40,867 nt of DNA from a virus: IMG/VR virus record IMGVR_UViG_3300045972_000372, positions 1 through 40,867 of that record, one strand, 5' to 3'. Both the position numbers and the translations under genes were made by a program. Positions 23,842 to 31,353 of the stretch are shown here, piece by piece. The notes beneath the pieces are model-generated. The model made no database searches. It worked only from the letters and a program-made list of their open reading frames with translations, and was not told where the DNA came from. Each line of letters opens with the position of its first letter. The first letter of the stretch is position 1.

Positions 23842-24978
23842 ATGGAATCCACGCAAGTCGTGACTCTGCTTTCGCAGAAGTCCATCCACAAGGCCCTACT
23901 GGCCAAGATCAACGAGGAGAAGTTCCCAGGCCGGAACCTCTACGTCGGCGGGTCGGAAGTCGGGGGCTGTTCCCGACAGGTCGCTTGGAAGAAGGTCGAC
24001 CCCACGCGCACCATCATCACCGACCCCCATTCCGCGGGCCGCATGCTCGCTGGGCGGGACATGGAGAACACCGTCGTCCAGCTCGTGCGCGATGCCTTCG
24101 ACGGCGCCGTGCGTGAGACTGGCCGTGCGCAGGTGGAACTCTCCCACGAGACCGCCCCTCTCCGCTCCCATCCGGACGGCCGCCTCACGTGGTCCGTCGA
24201 GTGGGTCGAGGGCATGAAGCTGGCCTACGTCGACGAGAAGGGCAAGGAGCAGATGCAGGACGCGCCTCCTGATGGCCCTGGCTCGAAGGAGATCAAGACG
24301 GCATCGAGCGGCATGTTCCGGAAGATCATGAAGGAAGGCCTGAGCGACCAGTATGTCGACCAGACCCAGGTGGAGATGGGCTTGAGCGGCACGAAGTGGT
24401 GCCTCCTCGTGCTCGTGAACCGCGAGGACATCGCGCAGTTCGTGAGCTTCCTGATCTTCTTCGATCAGGCCCGCTACGAGACGTGCGTGACCCGCTCCCG
24501 CGTCATCATGAACGCCGTGAACCTCATCCTCCTCGATCCGTCGACAGAGGCCGAGCTCCTGCCCGCGGGCGAGCCCGAGCGTGGCTGGTGCCAGTATTGC
24601 GACCACGAGGCCGATTGCCCCGCCATGAACGAGAAGGCCTTCATGGATCCCACGGCCACCTTCCCGGAGGACGTCGCCATCGAGTTTGCCGTCTGGGCCG
24701 AAGAGCTCCACGAGATCAAGGATGATGCCGATGCCGCTGGCAAGCGCGTCGAGGAACTGAAGAAGAAAATGAAGGAAGCGATGATCGAGTTCCATGTCGA
24801 AGCCTCCGACGGGTTCTTCCTCGCCAAGTCCGCGGGCCGCACCGGCTTCGACACCAAGGGCCTCGAGGCCGAGAGCCCCGACATCTACCTCAAGTTCAAA
24901 AAGACGGGCGACCCCGTCTACTCCCTCAAGCCTGCCAAGAGCATTGGCAAGAGCGCCTCCAAAGCGCGGAAAGGTTAA
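23842..24978 (+). CDS. RecB/Cas4-like PD-(D/E)XK exonuclease
   Basis: A 378-residue protein; ATG 23842 has AGGAG 6 bases upstream. Nuclease landmarks are GGCSRQVAWKK, then SHPDGRLTW (Asp near residue 112), KEIKTAS (Glu149, Lys151) and QTQVEMGLSG. A later WCQYCDHEADC stretch could bind a metal cluster, as in Cas4/AddB-type nucleases. A helical region (VEELKKKMKEAMIEFH) follows. Paired with the annealing-protein candidate just downstream, it would make the 3' single strands used in phage recombination. Family assignment fairly firm; the pathway is inferred. Confidence 0.75.
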   Translation: MESTQVVTLLSQKSIHKALLAKINEEKFPGRNLYVGGSEVGGCSRQVAWKKVDPTRTIITDPHSAGRMLAGRDMENTVVQLVRDAFDGAVRETGRAQVELSHETAPLRSHPDGRLTWSVEWVEGMKLAYVDEKGKEQMQDAPPDGPGSKEIKTASSGMFRKIMKEGLSDQYVDQTQVEMGLSGTKWCLLVLVNREDIAQFVSFLIFFDQARYETCVTRSRVIMNAVNLILLDPSTEAELLPAGEPERGWCQYCDHEADCPAMNEKAFMDPTATFPEDVAIEFAVWAEELHEIKDDADAAGKRVEELKKKMKEAMIEFHVEASDGFFLAKSAGRTGFDTKGLEAESPDIYLKFKKTGDPVYSLKPAKSIGKSASKARKG

Positions 24979-24983
24979 TCACC

Positions 24984-26018
24984 ATGACTGAGCCCATGAG
25001 CGGCCAGCTTCAAACCATGGCGCCCGTCGGCGTCCACACGCCCCAGCGCGTGCCCGGTGGCGACCTCCTCATGGCCATGAGTGCGGAGTCAGTCCACGCC
25101 CGCGTCCAGGCCATCCAGCAGGTGATGAAGGCGGTGATGAAGAAGGGCACCCACTACGATGTCATCCCCGGCACCGAGAAGAAGGATGCAGCGGGCAACG
25201 ACATCTCCAAGCCCGTGCTCCTGAAGCCCGGCGCCGAGGTGCTCTGCATGACCTTCGGCATCGCCCCGCGCCTCAAGACGACCGTGACCGGCGACCATCC
25301 CACCGTGGCCTACCACTGGAAGGACCGCAAGAAGGAGTGGTTCAACAAGCCGAACGGGGGCCGCGACTTCGTCTGGAAGGACGAGGAAGGCGACACCTTC
25401 GGCTACTTTGAGGTCGTCACCGTCTGCGAGATCCTTGGCCCGGATGGCCGCCTCCTGGCCTCCGCCGAGGGCTCTGCGAACAACCGCGAGAAGCGGTATC
25501 GCAACATCAACGTCTACGAGCAGCGGAACACGATCATCAAAATGAGCGGCAAGCGAGCCCTCATGGCGGCCGTGCTCCTGGCCACCGGGGCGAGCGATAT
25601 GTTCACCCAGGATCTGGATGACACGATGGACGACGACCGCGGCCAGGGTGGCACCCAGGGCCAGGGCAACCGCCCCGCGTCGACAGGTGGCTCGAGCCAG
25701 CAGAGCTCCGGCGCCCAGCCCACCGGCTGGATGTCCGAGCCCCAGAAGAAGCTCGTGTGGGCCAAGGCGAAGAAGGCCGGTGTCGACGAGGAAGTCACCA
25801 AGCACGTCATCGAGGGCCTGAACGTCCTGGACAAGAAGAAGGCCAAGCCCTACCTCGACGCCATCGCCGACGAGAAGCCCGAAGCCCAGCAGATTTGGGA
25901 CAAGGCCAAGGAGAGCCTCGCGGCCGAGAAGAAGAAGGCCTCCGAGGAGCCCCCTCTTCCCGACGAGCCCACCGGAGCTCCGGCTGGCAACAACAGCAAC
26001 GACGAGATCCCCCTGTAA
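24984..26018 (+). CDS. Candidate single-strand annealing protein with SSB-like acidic tip
   Basis: A 344-residue protein. The core (VMKKGTHYDVIPGT, KPVLLKPGAEVLCMTFGIAP, GRLLASAEGSANNREKRYRN, GKRALMAAVLLATGASDMFTQ) belongs to a family widespread in phages beside nucleases. I recall it only as recombination-associated or unknown. After residue about 215 comes a Gly/Gln-rich linker and a Lys/Asp-rich helical tail that ends in NDEIPL, resembling the acidic tip of SSB proteins (DDDIPF type). Such tips recruit host repair and replication proteins. It directly follows the nuclease. Annealing function is inferred. Confidence 0.6.
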   Translation: MTEPMSGQLQTMAPVGVHTPQRVPGGDLLMAMSAESVHARVQAIQQVMKAVMKKGTHYDVIPGTEKKDAAGNDISKPVLLKPGAEVLCMTFGIAPRLKTTVTGDHPTVAYHWKDRKKEWFNKPNGGRDFVWKDEEGDTFGYFEVVTVCEILGPDGRLLASAEGSANNREKRYRNINVYEQRNTIIKMSGKRALMAAVLLATGASDMFTQDLDDTMDDDRGQGGTQGQGNRPASTGGSSQQSSGAQPTGWMSEPQKKLVWAKAKKAGVDEEVTKHVIEGLNVLDKKKAKPYLDAIADEKPEAQQIWDKAKESLAAEKKKASEEPPLPDEPTGAPAGNNSNDEIPL

Positions 26019-26024
26019 CGACCC

Positions 26025-26054
26025 AGGCCCGGCTGGCACATGCTGGCCGGGCCT
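26025..26054 (+). terminator. Hairpin terminator after the annealing-protein gene
   Basis: AGGCCCGGC (26025-26033) pairs perfectly with GCCGGGCCT (26046-26054) across a 12-base loop. CTTCCTTT follows. The U-run is interrupted, so efficiency is uncertain. It lies 7 bases after the stop codon. Confidence 0.65.
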
Positions 26055-26070
26055 CTTCCTTTGGTGAACC

Positions 26071-26295
26071 ATGTCCACCCTGAAGTCCTTCAAGGATCGC
26101 AACGTCGAGGCCGTCTACAAGGCCGTCCGGCACGCGACCACCTCGACGAAGGACTGTGGGATCAGCGCCCCCAACATCCAGAAGAAAACCGGGCTCTGCA
26201 TCCGCACCGTCCAGACCCACCTTCGTTCCCTTCGTGACGACGGCCGCGCCTTCAACCACCGCGGCCTTTGGTCCACTGTCGACCTTTCCTCTTGA
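26071..26295 (+). CDS. Small winged-helix DNA-binding protein
   Basis: A 74-residue protein. The middle (SAPNIQKKTGLCIRTVQTHLRSLRDDG) is a clear helix-turn-helix with a wing, like small ArsR/MarR-type regulators or the wing of replication proteins. It starts 17 bases after the hairpin terminator, with a poor Shine-Dalgarno, so some read-through may be needed. Target unknown. Confidence 0.65.
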   Translation: MSTLKSFKDRNVEAVYKAVRHATTSTKDCGISAPNIQKKTGLCIRTVQTHLRSLRDDGRAFNHRGLWSTVDLSS

Positions 26296-26303
26296 GGCCA
26301 TAG

Positions 26304-27287
26304 ATGTCCTTCCTCCGCGGCAAGTCCACCAGCTACACCCGCATTCCGTTACCCCACACGCTCACCGTCGCCGCCATCGACAAGGCCGTCACCGGCCGGG
26401 CCTTCACCCAGATCCCCGCGGGCGAGACCGAGGAGACTGGATTCTGTTCCTGGCGCAACCTCCTCGACGCGCCCATCGACTCCGGCTTCCTGGAAGGGAA
26501 TCCCGACCTCTGGCTCACGGGCCTCCGCAAGGACGTCCGGAAGGCCCCCAGCGCCCTCGTGCAGGCCGTGACGGCCCAGCGCATGGCTGACCTCCGCCAG
26601 ACCGTCCCGAGCCCCTCCAAGGCCCAGGAGAAGGAGATCAAGGACGGCGTGCGCCACGAACTCAACCTGAAGGCCCAGGCCCGGCCCATGCACGCGGCCG
26701 TGCTCATCGACACCCAGCACTCCCTCATGTTCATCGACGGCATCGCCTCCGCGCACCCCTGGGTGTCGAAGATGATGGACGTCGACGAGAAGGCGGGGAT
26801 CTACAAGGATCCGACCCTCAACTCTGAGTTCCTGGCGTGGTGCGCGTGGCGGGCCGCGGGCGGTGTCGACACCCCGTGCTCCCCGACGGGCGACATCTCC
26901 TTCCGAGAGCCCAAGGACAGCGGGGCCAGCTTCGATGGCTCCCACAACATCGACGCGCTCCTCACCTACTGGCTGGGCGAGCAGCACGCCACCGTGGCCT
27001 CCCTGGGCCTGATCTGGGCTGTCGACCACGAGGGCGACTCCTACAACGTCTCCCTCACCATGAGCTGCGCGACCCTGAAGGTCTCCGCCTTCGAGTTCCC
27101 CGAGGACATCCGGGACTTCCCTGGCTCCCTCGAGGAGAAGCTGGCCCAGCGCATGGGCTTCATCATGGCCTTCGAGACGGCCCTGGCCTGCGAGTTCATG
27201 GCCTTCGCCGCCGCCTCCCTCGAGGGCATCCTCCCCGAGGCCTTCAAGGCCCTCGTGGCCAAGCCTGAAGCCGTGGGCGCCAAGTGA
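26304..27287 (+). CDS. RdgC-like recombination-associated protein
   Basis: A 327-residue protein with GAGG 7 bases upstream. The layout fits RdgC: GETEETGFCSW near residue 42, LWLTGLRKDVRKAPSALVQA, KEIKDGVRHELNLKAQARPM, then HAAVLIDTQHSLMFIDG. RdgC forms a ring on double-stranded DNA and limits RecA action. Phage-borne copies occur in recombination units. Overall length is close to the family's 300 residues. The call is by pattern recognition, moderately sure. Confidence 0.6.
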   Translation: MSFLRGKSTSYTRIPLPHTLTVAAIDKAVTGRAFTQIPAGETEETGFCSWRNLLDAPIDSGFLEGNPDLWLTGLRKDVRKAPSALVQAVTAQRMADLRQTVPSPSKAQEKEIKDGVRHELNLKAQARPMHAAVLIDTQHSLMFIDGIASAHPWVSKMMDVDEKAGIYKDPTLNSEFLAWCAWRAAGGVDTPCSPTGDISFREPKDSGASFDGSHNIDALLTYWLGEQHATVASLGLIWAVDHEGDSYNVSLTMSCATLKVSAFEFPEDIRDFPGSLEEKLAQRMGFIMAFETALACEFMAFAAASLEGILPEAFKALVAKPEAVGAK

Positions 27288-27790
27288 CCAAGCGACCGCA
27301 TCCCAACGTCAAGACAGGCCCCCCGACGCTCTCCCGCTGGATTAACGACAAGACCGGCGCCACGTGGTGGGAGATCAACGTCCGGGCGGTTCCCGCGTCC
27401 TTGAACGTGAAGCTGCGGTCGCATTTCGGGGCCGCCCGGAAGGAGCAGGAGAAGTGGTTCTGGCTCCTCCGGTCGGTTTCCCCTGGGATCCCAGACGCCA
27501 CCGGGGTCCGGAAGATCACCTTCATCCGGCATGGCCATGGCCTCCTGGACGACGACAACCTCGCCGCGGCCTACAAGGAGATCCGAGACCTCCTCCGGCC
27601 GCCCAAGGCGGAGCAGGGCGTCTACGGGCCGGGGACCAAGAAGGCGGGGCAGACCTGGGTCAAGCGCCAGCTCGGACTGAGCCTGACCCTGGGAGACGGC
27701 CCTGGGCAGGCCCTCTTCGTCTACCAGCAGGAGCGCGTGGGGACCAAGATCCAGCCCTGGACCACGATCTACGTGGAGGACGCCCTCTGA
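27284..27790 (+). CDS. RusA-like endonuclease candidate
   Basis: A 168-residue protein starting at GTG 27284, overlapping the RdgC-like gene by GTGA. The segment ITFIRHGHGLLDDDNLAAAY, followed by KEIRDLL, carries the acidic D-D-D-N-L-x-x-x-x-K pattern of RusA-type Holliday-junction resolvases. The protein is longer than typical RusA (about 120 residues). Its position after nuclease, annealing and RdgC-like genes supports a recombination role. A RusA-fold protein without resolvase activity remains possible. Confidence 0.6.
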   Translation: MTKRPHPNVKTGPPTLSRWINDKTGATWWEINVRAVPASLNVKLRSHFGAARKEQEKWFWLLRSVSPGIPDATGVRKITFIRHGHGLLDDDNLAAAYKEIRDLLRPPKAEQGVYGPGTKKAGQTWVKRQLGLSLTLGDGPGQALFVYQQERVGTKIQPWTTIYVEDAL

Positions 27791-27823
27791 TTTGGGTGGC
27801 CGAAAATAATTTGAAAAAAGGTC

Positions 27824-27852
27824 TTGACGTAACGGTCATGGTGGCCGAAACT
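27824..27852 (+). promoter_or_regulatory. Early promoter P2 with overlapping operator
   Basis: TTGACG (27824-27829), 17 bases, GAAACT (27847-27852), with CGGTCATGGTGGCCG (27833-27847) inside. A degenerate half copy (GGTGGCCGAAAATAATT) lies just upstream at about 27796-27812. Spacing is the same as at P1. ATG 27875 follows with an AAGGGG-type Shine-Dalgarno. Confidence 0.6.
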
Positions 27853-27874
27853 CATTCAAGACAAGGGGCACACC

Positions 27875-28090
27875 ATGACCGAGACCATGAAGATCACCGC
27901 CGATGAAGCCGCCAAGCACTGGGGTATCTCGAAGTCTGGAGCTCGTGCCCGCCTCGTGAAGGCCAACTACGAGCAGCGCATGGGCTCCGTCCAGCACTAC
28001 AACCGCTTCTACACCGTAGGCGCCGTGAACGGCTACCGCTCGTTCCGCACGACCCTCTTCGTCGTTCCCGTCGACCTCTTCACCAAGTAG
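27875..28090 (+). CDS. Small HTH protein
   Basis: A 71-residue protein and first gene after promoter P2. The N-terminal half (TADEAAKHWGISKSGARARL) is a helix-turn-helix resembling MerR/excisionase or small phage regulators. The rest (YNRFYTVGAVNGYRSF) looks like a short beta wing. It is a candidate early regulator. Target unknown. Confidence 0.6.
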   Translation: MTETMKITADEAAKHWGISKSGARARLVKANYEQRMGSVQHYNRFYTVGAVNGYRSFRTTLFVVPVDLFTK

Positions 28091-28098
28091 GAGCCGCC

Positions 28099-28338
28099 AT
28101 GAACATCTACACGACCCAGTTCTTCGCCCGCTGCCCCGTGAACAACATCCGCGTGGCCTACACGCTCCGCATCGAGTCCGAGACCGTCATCATGGCCGAG
28201 ACCATCATCGACACCGTAGAGGGCATCCGGCAGGGCTTCCACGAGGCCATCGCTGACCAGCTTGTGAAGGATCTGGGCGGGGCGCAGACCCTGACCGCCT
28301 TCCACCACGGCGTCACCATCGAGACCCACCGCAAGTAA
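28099..28338 (+). CDS. Unrecognised small early protein
   Basis: A 79-residue protein with AGGAG 6 bases before the ATG, 8 bases after the HTH gene. It looks alpha/beta, with a beta-rich N-terminus (VAYTLRIESETVIM) and a helix (EGIRQGFHEAIADQLVKDL). No family recognised. Confidence 0.6.
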   Translation: MNIYTTQFFARCPVNNIRVAYTLRIESETVIMAETIIDTVEGIRQGFHEAIADQLVKDLGGAQTLTAFHHGVTIETHRK

Positions 28339-28349
28339 CCCACACCCCA

Positions 28350-28365
28350 GGCCGAACTTTCGGCC
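28350..28365. promoter_or_regulatory. 16-bp palindrome between early genes
   Basis: GGCCGAACTTTCGGCC: perfect 7-base arms around CT. It contains the GGCCGAA part of the P1/P2 operator in both directions. There is no T-run, so an operator or attenuating hairpin is likelier than a terminator. Confidence 0.45.
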
Positions 28366-28379
28366 CCATTGGAGATCGT

Positions 28380-28844
28380 ATGACCCGCACAGAAATACCC
28401 ATCCCTACCTGCTACCAGATCAACAAGCTCATCATGGACGGGCTCCAGAGCCCGCTCGTCGCGCCTGGGAGCTACTCGACCTCAGAGCTCCAGCGGATCT
28501 TGGTCCAGAGCGGCACCATCCGCTACGACTGGTGCGGGACCAACTCCACCGCCAACGCCGTCCAGAAGCTCCGCGACAAGGGCTGGGAGCACAATGGGAG
28601 CACCGGACGAGCCAGCAAGTGGACGAAGCTGGACCCCAAGGCCGAGCCCGTAGTGGAGCCCGTAGTGGAGCCCGTAGTGGAGGCCCTTGTGCCCTTGCAG
28701 GGCCTGGGGGACGAGTCCCTGGTGAACGCCGCCCACCTCGCCAAGATCACCGACCGCGTCGAGACCATGGCTGTCGAGCAGAAGCGCATGTCCAGGATGC
28801 TCGAGGCCCTGTGCGCCGAGTGGAAAGTCCAGATCCCCGCGTAG
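28380..28844 (+). CDS. Unrecognised early protein with PVVE repeats
   Basis: A 154-residue protein with GGAG 5 bases upstream. The N-terminal 85 residues look like a small folded domain (SYSTSELQRILVQSGT, NAVQKLRDKGWEHNG), perhaps winged-helix. A linker PVVEPVVEPVVE follows and then a coiled coil (HLAKITDRVETMAVEQKRMS). Such a layout suits a DNA-binding head with an oligomerising tail. Function unknown. Confidence 0.55.
   Translation: MTRTEIPIPTCYQINKLIMDGLQSPLVAPGSYSTSELQRILVQSGTIRYDWCGTNSTANAVQKLRDKGWEHNGSTGRASKWTKLDPKAEPVVEPVVEPVVEALVPLQGLGDESLVNAAHLAKITDRVETMAVEQKRMSRMLEALCAEWKVQIPA
28644..28679 (+). repeat. Three tandem 12-bp repeats
   Basis: Three exact copies of GAGCCCGTAGTG, in frame, encode the EPVV repeats of the surrounding gene. 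Copy number could change by slippage without breaking the frame. Confidence 0.8.
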
Positions 28845-28870
28845 ACTGTCGACACCCTCAAGGAGCCCAC

Positions 28871-30013
28871 GTGACCAACGAATCCACCCCCCTCGAGGGG
28901 ATCATCGTAAACGACGAGGACATCGTCTCGTTCCCCGTGAACGGCCTACCCGACGCGAAACTCCTGTCGCCCCTGTGGCACACCGAGGGCGCCGTGGAGC
29001 CCATCCTGGAGAGGCTCAGGACCGTCATCCGGTCCATGCCGAAGGGCAACGTCCTCACCAAGACGGGCCGGGCGGAGATCGCCTCCCTCGCCTACAAGAT
29101 CGCGGGGGCCAAGAGCCGCCTCGAGAAGTTCGGCAAGGAGCTCGCCGACGACGCGAAGAACCTGCCCAAGATCATCGACGGCAACCGGCGCATCCTGAAG
29201 GACGGCCTCGAGGAGCTCCAGGTTGAAGTCCGGAAGCCCCTCGACGACTTCGACGAAGAGCTACTCCGGCTGAAGAGCAAGCTGGAAGCCATCCGGGCCA
29301 ATGCGCCGTCCTTCATGGATCGCACGGCCGAGCAGCTCCAGGCCCGGCTAGATGCCCTGAAGGCCATGACCATCGCCTCCTCTGAGTGGGGGGACATGGC
29401 CGAGGAGGCTGTCGACGCCCGTGCCCAGTCCGTCGCCACCCTGACCGGCATGCTGGCCCAGCGCGTCACCTACGACGCCGAGCAGGTGGAACTCGAGAAG
29501 CTCCGGGTCGAGAAGGCCGCGCGGGAGCAGGCAGACCGAGACGCCGAGATCGCCAAGAAGGCCGCCGAGGAGGCCACGCGCACCGCCGAGGAGAAGATCG
29601 CCGCCGAGCACCTGAAGGAGGTTCTAGCTCTCCAGGCCGCCAAGGATGCGAAGGAGGCCGCAGAGAAGGCCCAGAAGGAGGCAGAGGAGGCCCAGGAGCG
29701 AGCGGAAGCCCGTGCACGTGAAGTAGAGGCCCAGGCCAACCAGCAGGCCGAGGAGGCCCGTTTGCGGGCCATCGAGGAGGAGCAGACCAAGCAACGCCTC
29801 GAGCAGGAGGCCAGAGACGCCGAGCAGAAGAAGCGCGACGACGACGTCGAACACCGTCGGGCCTTCAACCGTGAGGCCCTGACAGACATCGTCACCGCCA
29901 TCAAAGGGGCGCCGTTCGCCACCTCCCAAGAGGACGTGGATTCAGTCATGGCCACGGCTATTCTCACGGCCATCGTCCAGGGTAAAATTAAACACGTTCG
30001 ACTCACCTACTGA
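28871..30013 (+). CDS. Long coiled-coil early protein
   Basis: A 380-residue protein. GTG 28871 is chosen for AAGGAG 5 bases upstream; the frame is open far upstream but overlaps the preceding gene there. Residues about 50-150 resemble a common phage protein (LTKTGRAEIASLAYKIAGAK, GNRRILKDGLEELQVEVRKP). Residues about 195-320 are almost continuous coiled coil rich in Ala/Glu/Lys. The last 40 residues form a small domain (ALTDIVTAIKGAPF). It may be a nuclease-inhibitor or annealing partner as in other phage recombination regions, but no motif proves this. Confidence 0.6.
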   Translation: MTNESTPLEGIIVNDEDIVSFPVNGLPDAKLLSPLWHTEGAVEPILERLRTVIRSMPKGNVLTKTGRAEIASLAYKIAGAKSRLEKFGKELADDAKNLPKIIDGNRRILKDGLEELQVEVRKPLDDFDEELLRLKSKLEAIRANAPSFMDRTAEQLQARLDALKAMTIASSEWGDMAEEAVDARAQSVATLTGMLAQRVTYDAEQVELEKLRVEKAAREQADRDAEIAKKAAEEATRTAEEKIAAEHLKEVLALQAAKDAKEAAEKAQKEAEEAQERAEARAREVEAQANQQAEEARLRAIEEEQTKQRLEQEARDAEQKKRDDDVEHRRAFNREALTDIVTAIKGAPFATSQEDVDSVMATAILTAIVQGKIKHVRLTY

Positions 30014-30022
30014 GGGGGCTAG

Positions 30023-30280
30023 ATGCTTTCCTATGCGGATGAAGAACCACCACTGATCGCCAAGGCTTTCATCCTGTTCTGGGAGGCCATCCTCGTCGCC
30101 GTCGCGCTCACTCTCCTCGCATGCCTGATCGGGCTGGCGGGGGAGCGCATGGACGAGCAGAGGCGCCACGAGCAGGCCCTACGTGCCTCCGATGCCACCC
30201 GGAAGCGCGGGGAGGCCTTCCTGGCCCGCGAGCAGTGGGTCCGAGACGAGATGGCCAAGAACCACGGGGTGGCGAAGTGA
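30023..30280 (+). CDS. Small membrane protein
   Basis: An 85-residue protein with GAGGGGG upstream. One transmembrane helix lies at about residues 18-39 (FWEAILVAVALTLLACLIGL), followed by a charged helical tail (ERMDEQRRHEQALRASD). Its stop overlaps the start of the next gene (GTGA), which also encodes an N-terminal membrane helix. The two may act as a pair. Function unknown. Confidence 0.6.
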   Translation: MLSYADEEPPLIAKAFILFWEAILVAVALTLLACLIGLAGERMDEQRRHEQALRASDATRKRGEAFLAREQWVRDEMAKNHGVAK

Positions 30281-30648
30281 GCCCGAGCCTGATCTTCTGG
30301 AGCATCGTCGTCACCTCTGTGTGCGTCGCGGCTGGATTCGCGCTGACCCAGCTACTCGAGGAACGCTACGACCTCCGCCGCCGTGAGCGCCCGCGCGTGA
30401 CCAACGCCGACCTCCGCAAAGCAACCGAGAAGCTATTCGACGAGGACCGCTACCGTCGGGCCGCTATGGCCGCTGACCGGCCGCGGGCCACCGTGAGCTG
30501 GCGGGCCAAGTGGTTCCGTGTCCAGCACGGCATTGGCGTCGAGCCGGTCGAGTTCACCACTGTCGACAGCCCACTCACCGGGTTCGAGGAAGCCTGGGAC
30601 GAGTGGGTGAAGCGCATTCAAGCATTTTGTTCGAGAGGTGTCTTGTGA
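30277..30648 (+). CDS. Small membrane-anchored protein
   Basis: A 123-residue protein starting at GTG 30277, coupled to the preceding gene by GTGA. It has an N-terminal transmembrane helix (LIFWSIVVTSVCVAAGFALT), a basic stretch (RYDLRRRERPRV), and a soluble C-terminal part. No family recognised. It could sit in the inner membrane together with the product of the preceding gene. Confidence 0.6.
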   Translation: MSPSLIFWSIVVTSVCVAAGFALTQLLEERYDLRRRERPRVTNADLRKATEKLFDEDRYRRAAMAADRPRATVSWRAKWFRVQHGIGVEPVEFTTVDSPLTGFEEAWDEWVKRIQAFCSRGVL

Positions 30649-30959
30649 TTTGCATTGAGCCGGGGTGCACCCAGCAGGCCATGGAGGGCTGCGTTAGGTG
30701 CGGCTACCACGACGAAGAGAATGACTTGAAAATCCAACGAGAGATCAATCGCAAGATGGCGAAAAACAACGCAAAAAGAGACGCCAAGGTTCAGCGCGAA
30801 CGTGACCGAAAACATATGGCCAAGGAGGAGATCAAGGAGCTCATCAAAGCCGCCGTGGCACACGGTCTCGAGTGCTCTCGCCGCCGCATGGAGCGCAACG
30901 GGACGCGGGCCTGCAAGAAGAGAAAAAACACCCTTGCGCCCGTCGCGGGTGAAGCATAG
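30645..30959 (+). CDS. Small basic zinc-finger-like protein
   Basis: A 104-residue protein starting at GTG 30645 with a GTGA overlap. Near the N-terminus C-x4-C...C-x2-C-x2-H (CIEPGCTQQAMEGCVRCGYH) could bind zinc. The rest is very Lys/Arg-rich (KMAKNNAKRDAKVQRERDR), consistent with nucleic-acid binding. Codons are AT-richer than neighbours. Function unknown. Confidence 0.6.
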   Translation: MICIEPGCTQQAMEGCVRCGYHDEENDLKIQREINRKMAKNNAKRDAKVQRERDRKHMAKEEIKELIKAAVAHGLECSRRRMERNGTRACKKRKNTLAPVAGEA

Positions 30960-30962
30960 TCT
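30934..30962 (+). promoter_or_regulatory. Possible promoter of the structured leader
   Basis: TTGCGC (30934-30939), 17 bases, TAGTCT (30957-30962). Weak match, but it would start a transcript near 30969, just before the first hairpin of the leader. Confidence 0.3.
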
Positions 30963-30972
30963 AAAGGAGTTC

Positions 30973-31104
30973 AGGGCCGCGCGGTCCTCGTGAATCAAGT
31001 TCCCAGAATCTCCCGGCAGGGGTGGAGCTGGATGGAGGCAAAGCGCCCGCCTCCTACCAACCAGTCCACACCGCGTCCCTGCCGGGGGGGCCGCCTCCGG
31101 AGGC
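30973..31104 (+). ncRNA. Structured leader RNA, candidate translational switch
   Basis: The 148 bases between genes fold into nested helices. A 5' hairpin pairs AGGGCC with GGTCCT (30973-30988). A long stem pairs CCCGGCAGGG (31012-31021) with CCCTGCCGGG (31077-31086). Inside it GTGGA (31022-31026) pairs with TCCAC (31065-31069), CTGG (31028-31031) with CCAG (31061-31064), and GGAGGC (31034-31039) with GCCTCC (31049-31054). A second GCCTCC/GGAGGC palindrome (31093-31104) contains the Shine-Dalgarno of the gene at 31108. The two GCCTCC copies could exchange partners and hide or free that site. Pairings are seen; switching and ligand are inferred. No known riboswitch class was recognised. Confidence 0.6.
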
Positions 31105-31107
31105 CGC

Positions 31108-31353
31108 ATGGCCAGACCTGTCCCGCGCTTTATCCCCATCACGCTCAACCTTCCGACTTTCGAGTTAAGGCTCGAGTTTGAGGGCGTTCAAATCATTCAA
31201 GAGAACCACGCACGCGCCGACGTCTTGGGCGACTTTGGGAGTGACGACCGTGTCGTCATCGTCCCGAGCACTGTCGACGAGGCCCACGACCTCGCCTTGG
31301 CCTTCCGGAAGGCGGCACGCCGCCTCGAGGAGATCGGGCGGGGGATGAAGTGA
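31108..31353 (+). CDS. Unrecognised small protein under the structured leader
   Basis: An 81-residue protein. GGAGG (31099-31103) lies 4 bases before the ATG, inside a GC-rich palindrome. The fold looks alpha/beta (ITLNLPTFELRLEFEGVQII, DRVVIVPSTVDEAHDLALAF, then a basic helix RKAARRLEEIGRGMK). It is followed by the HNH gene with a TGATG overlap. No family recognised. If the leader is regulatory, this gene is its first target. Confidence 0.55.
   Translation: MARPVPRFIPITLNLPTFELRLEFEGVQIIQENHARADVLGDFGSDDRVVIVPSTVDEAHDLALAFRKAARRLEEIGRGMK

Noticed and set aside
28644-28679. Short tandem repeats as a CRISPR array
   Set aside because: Three 12-base units without spacers, in frame in a coding sequence.
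30990-31181. 63-residue ORF across the structured leader
   Set aside because: Low-complexity Pro/Arg-rich translation and a start inside the leader; the strong inverted repeats explain the sequence better. A short regulatory peptide cannot be fully excluded.
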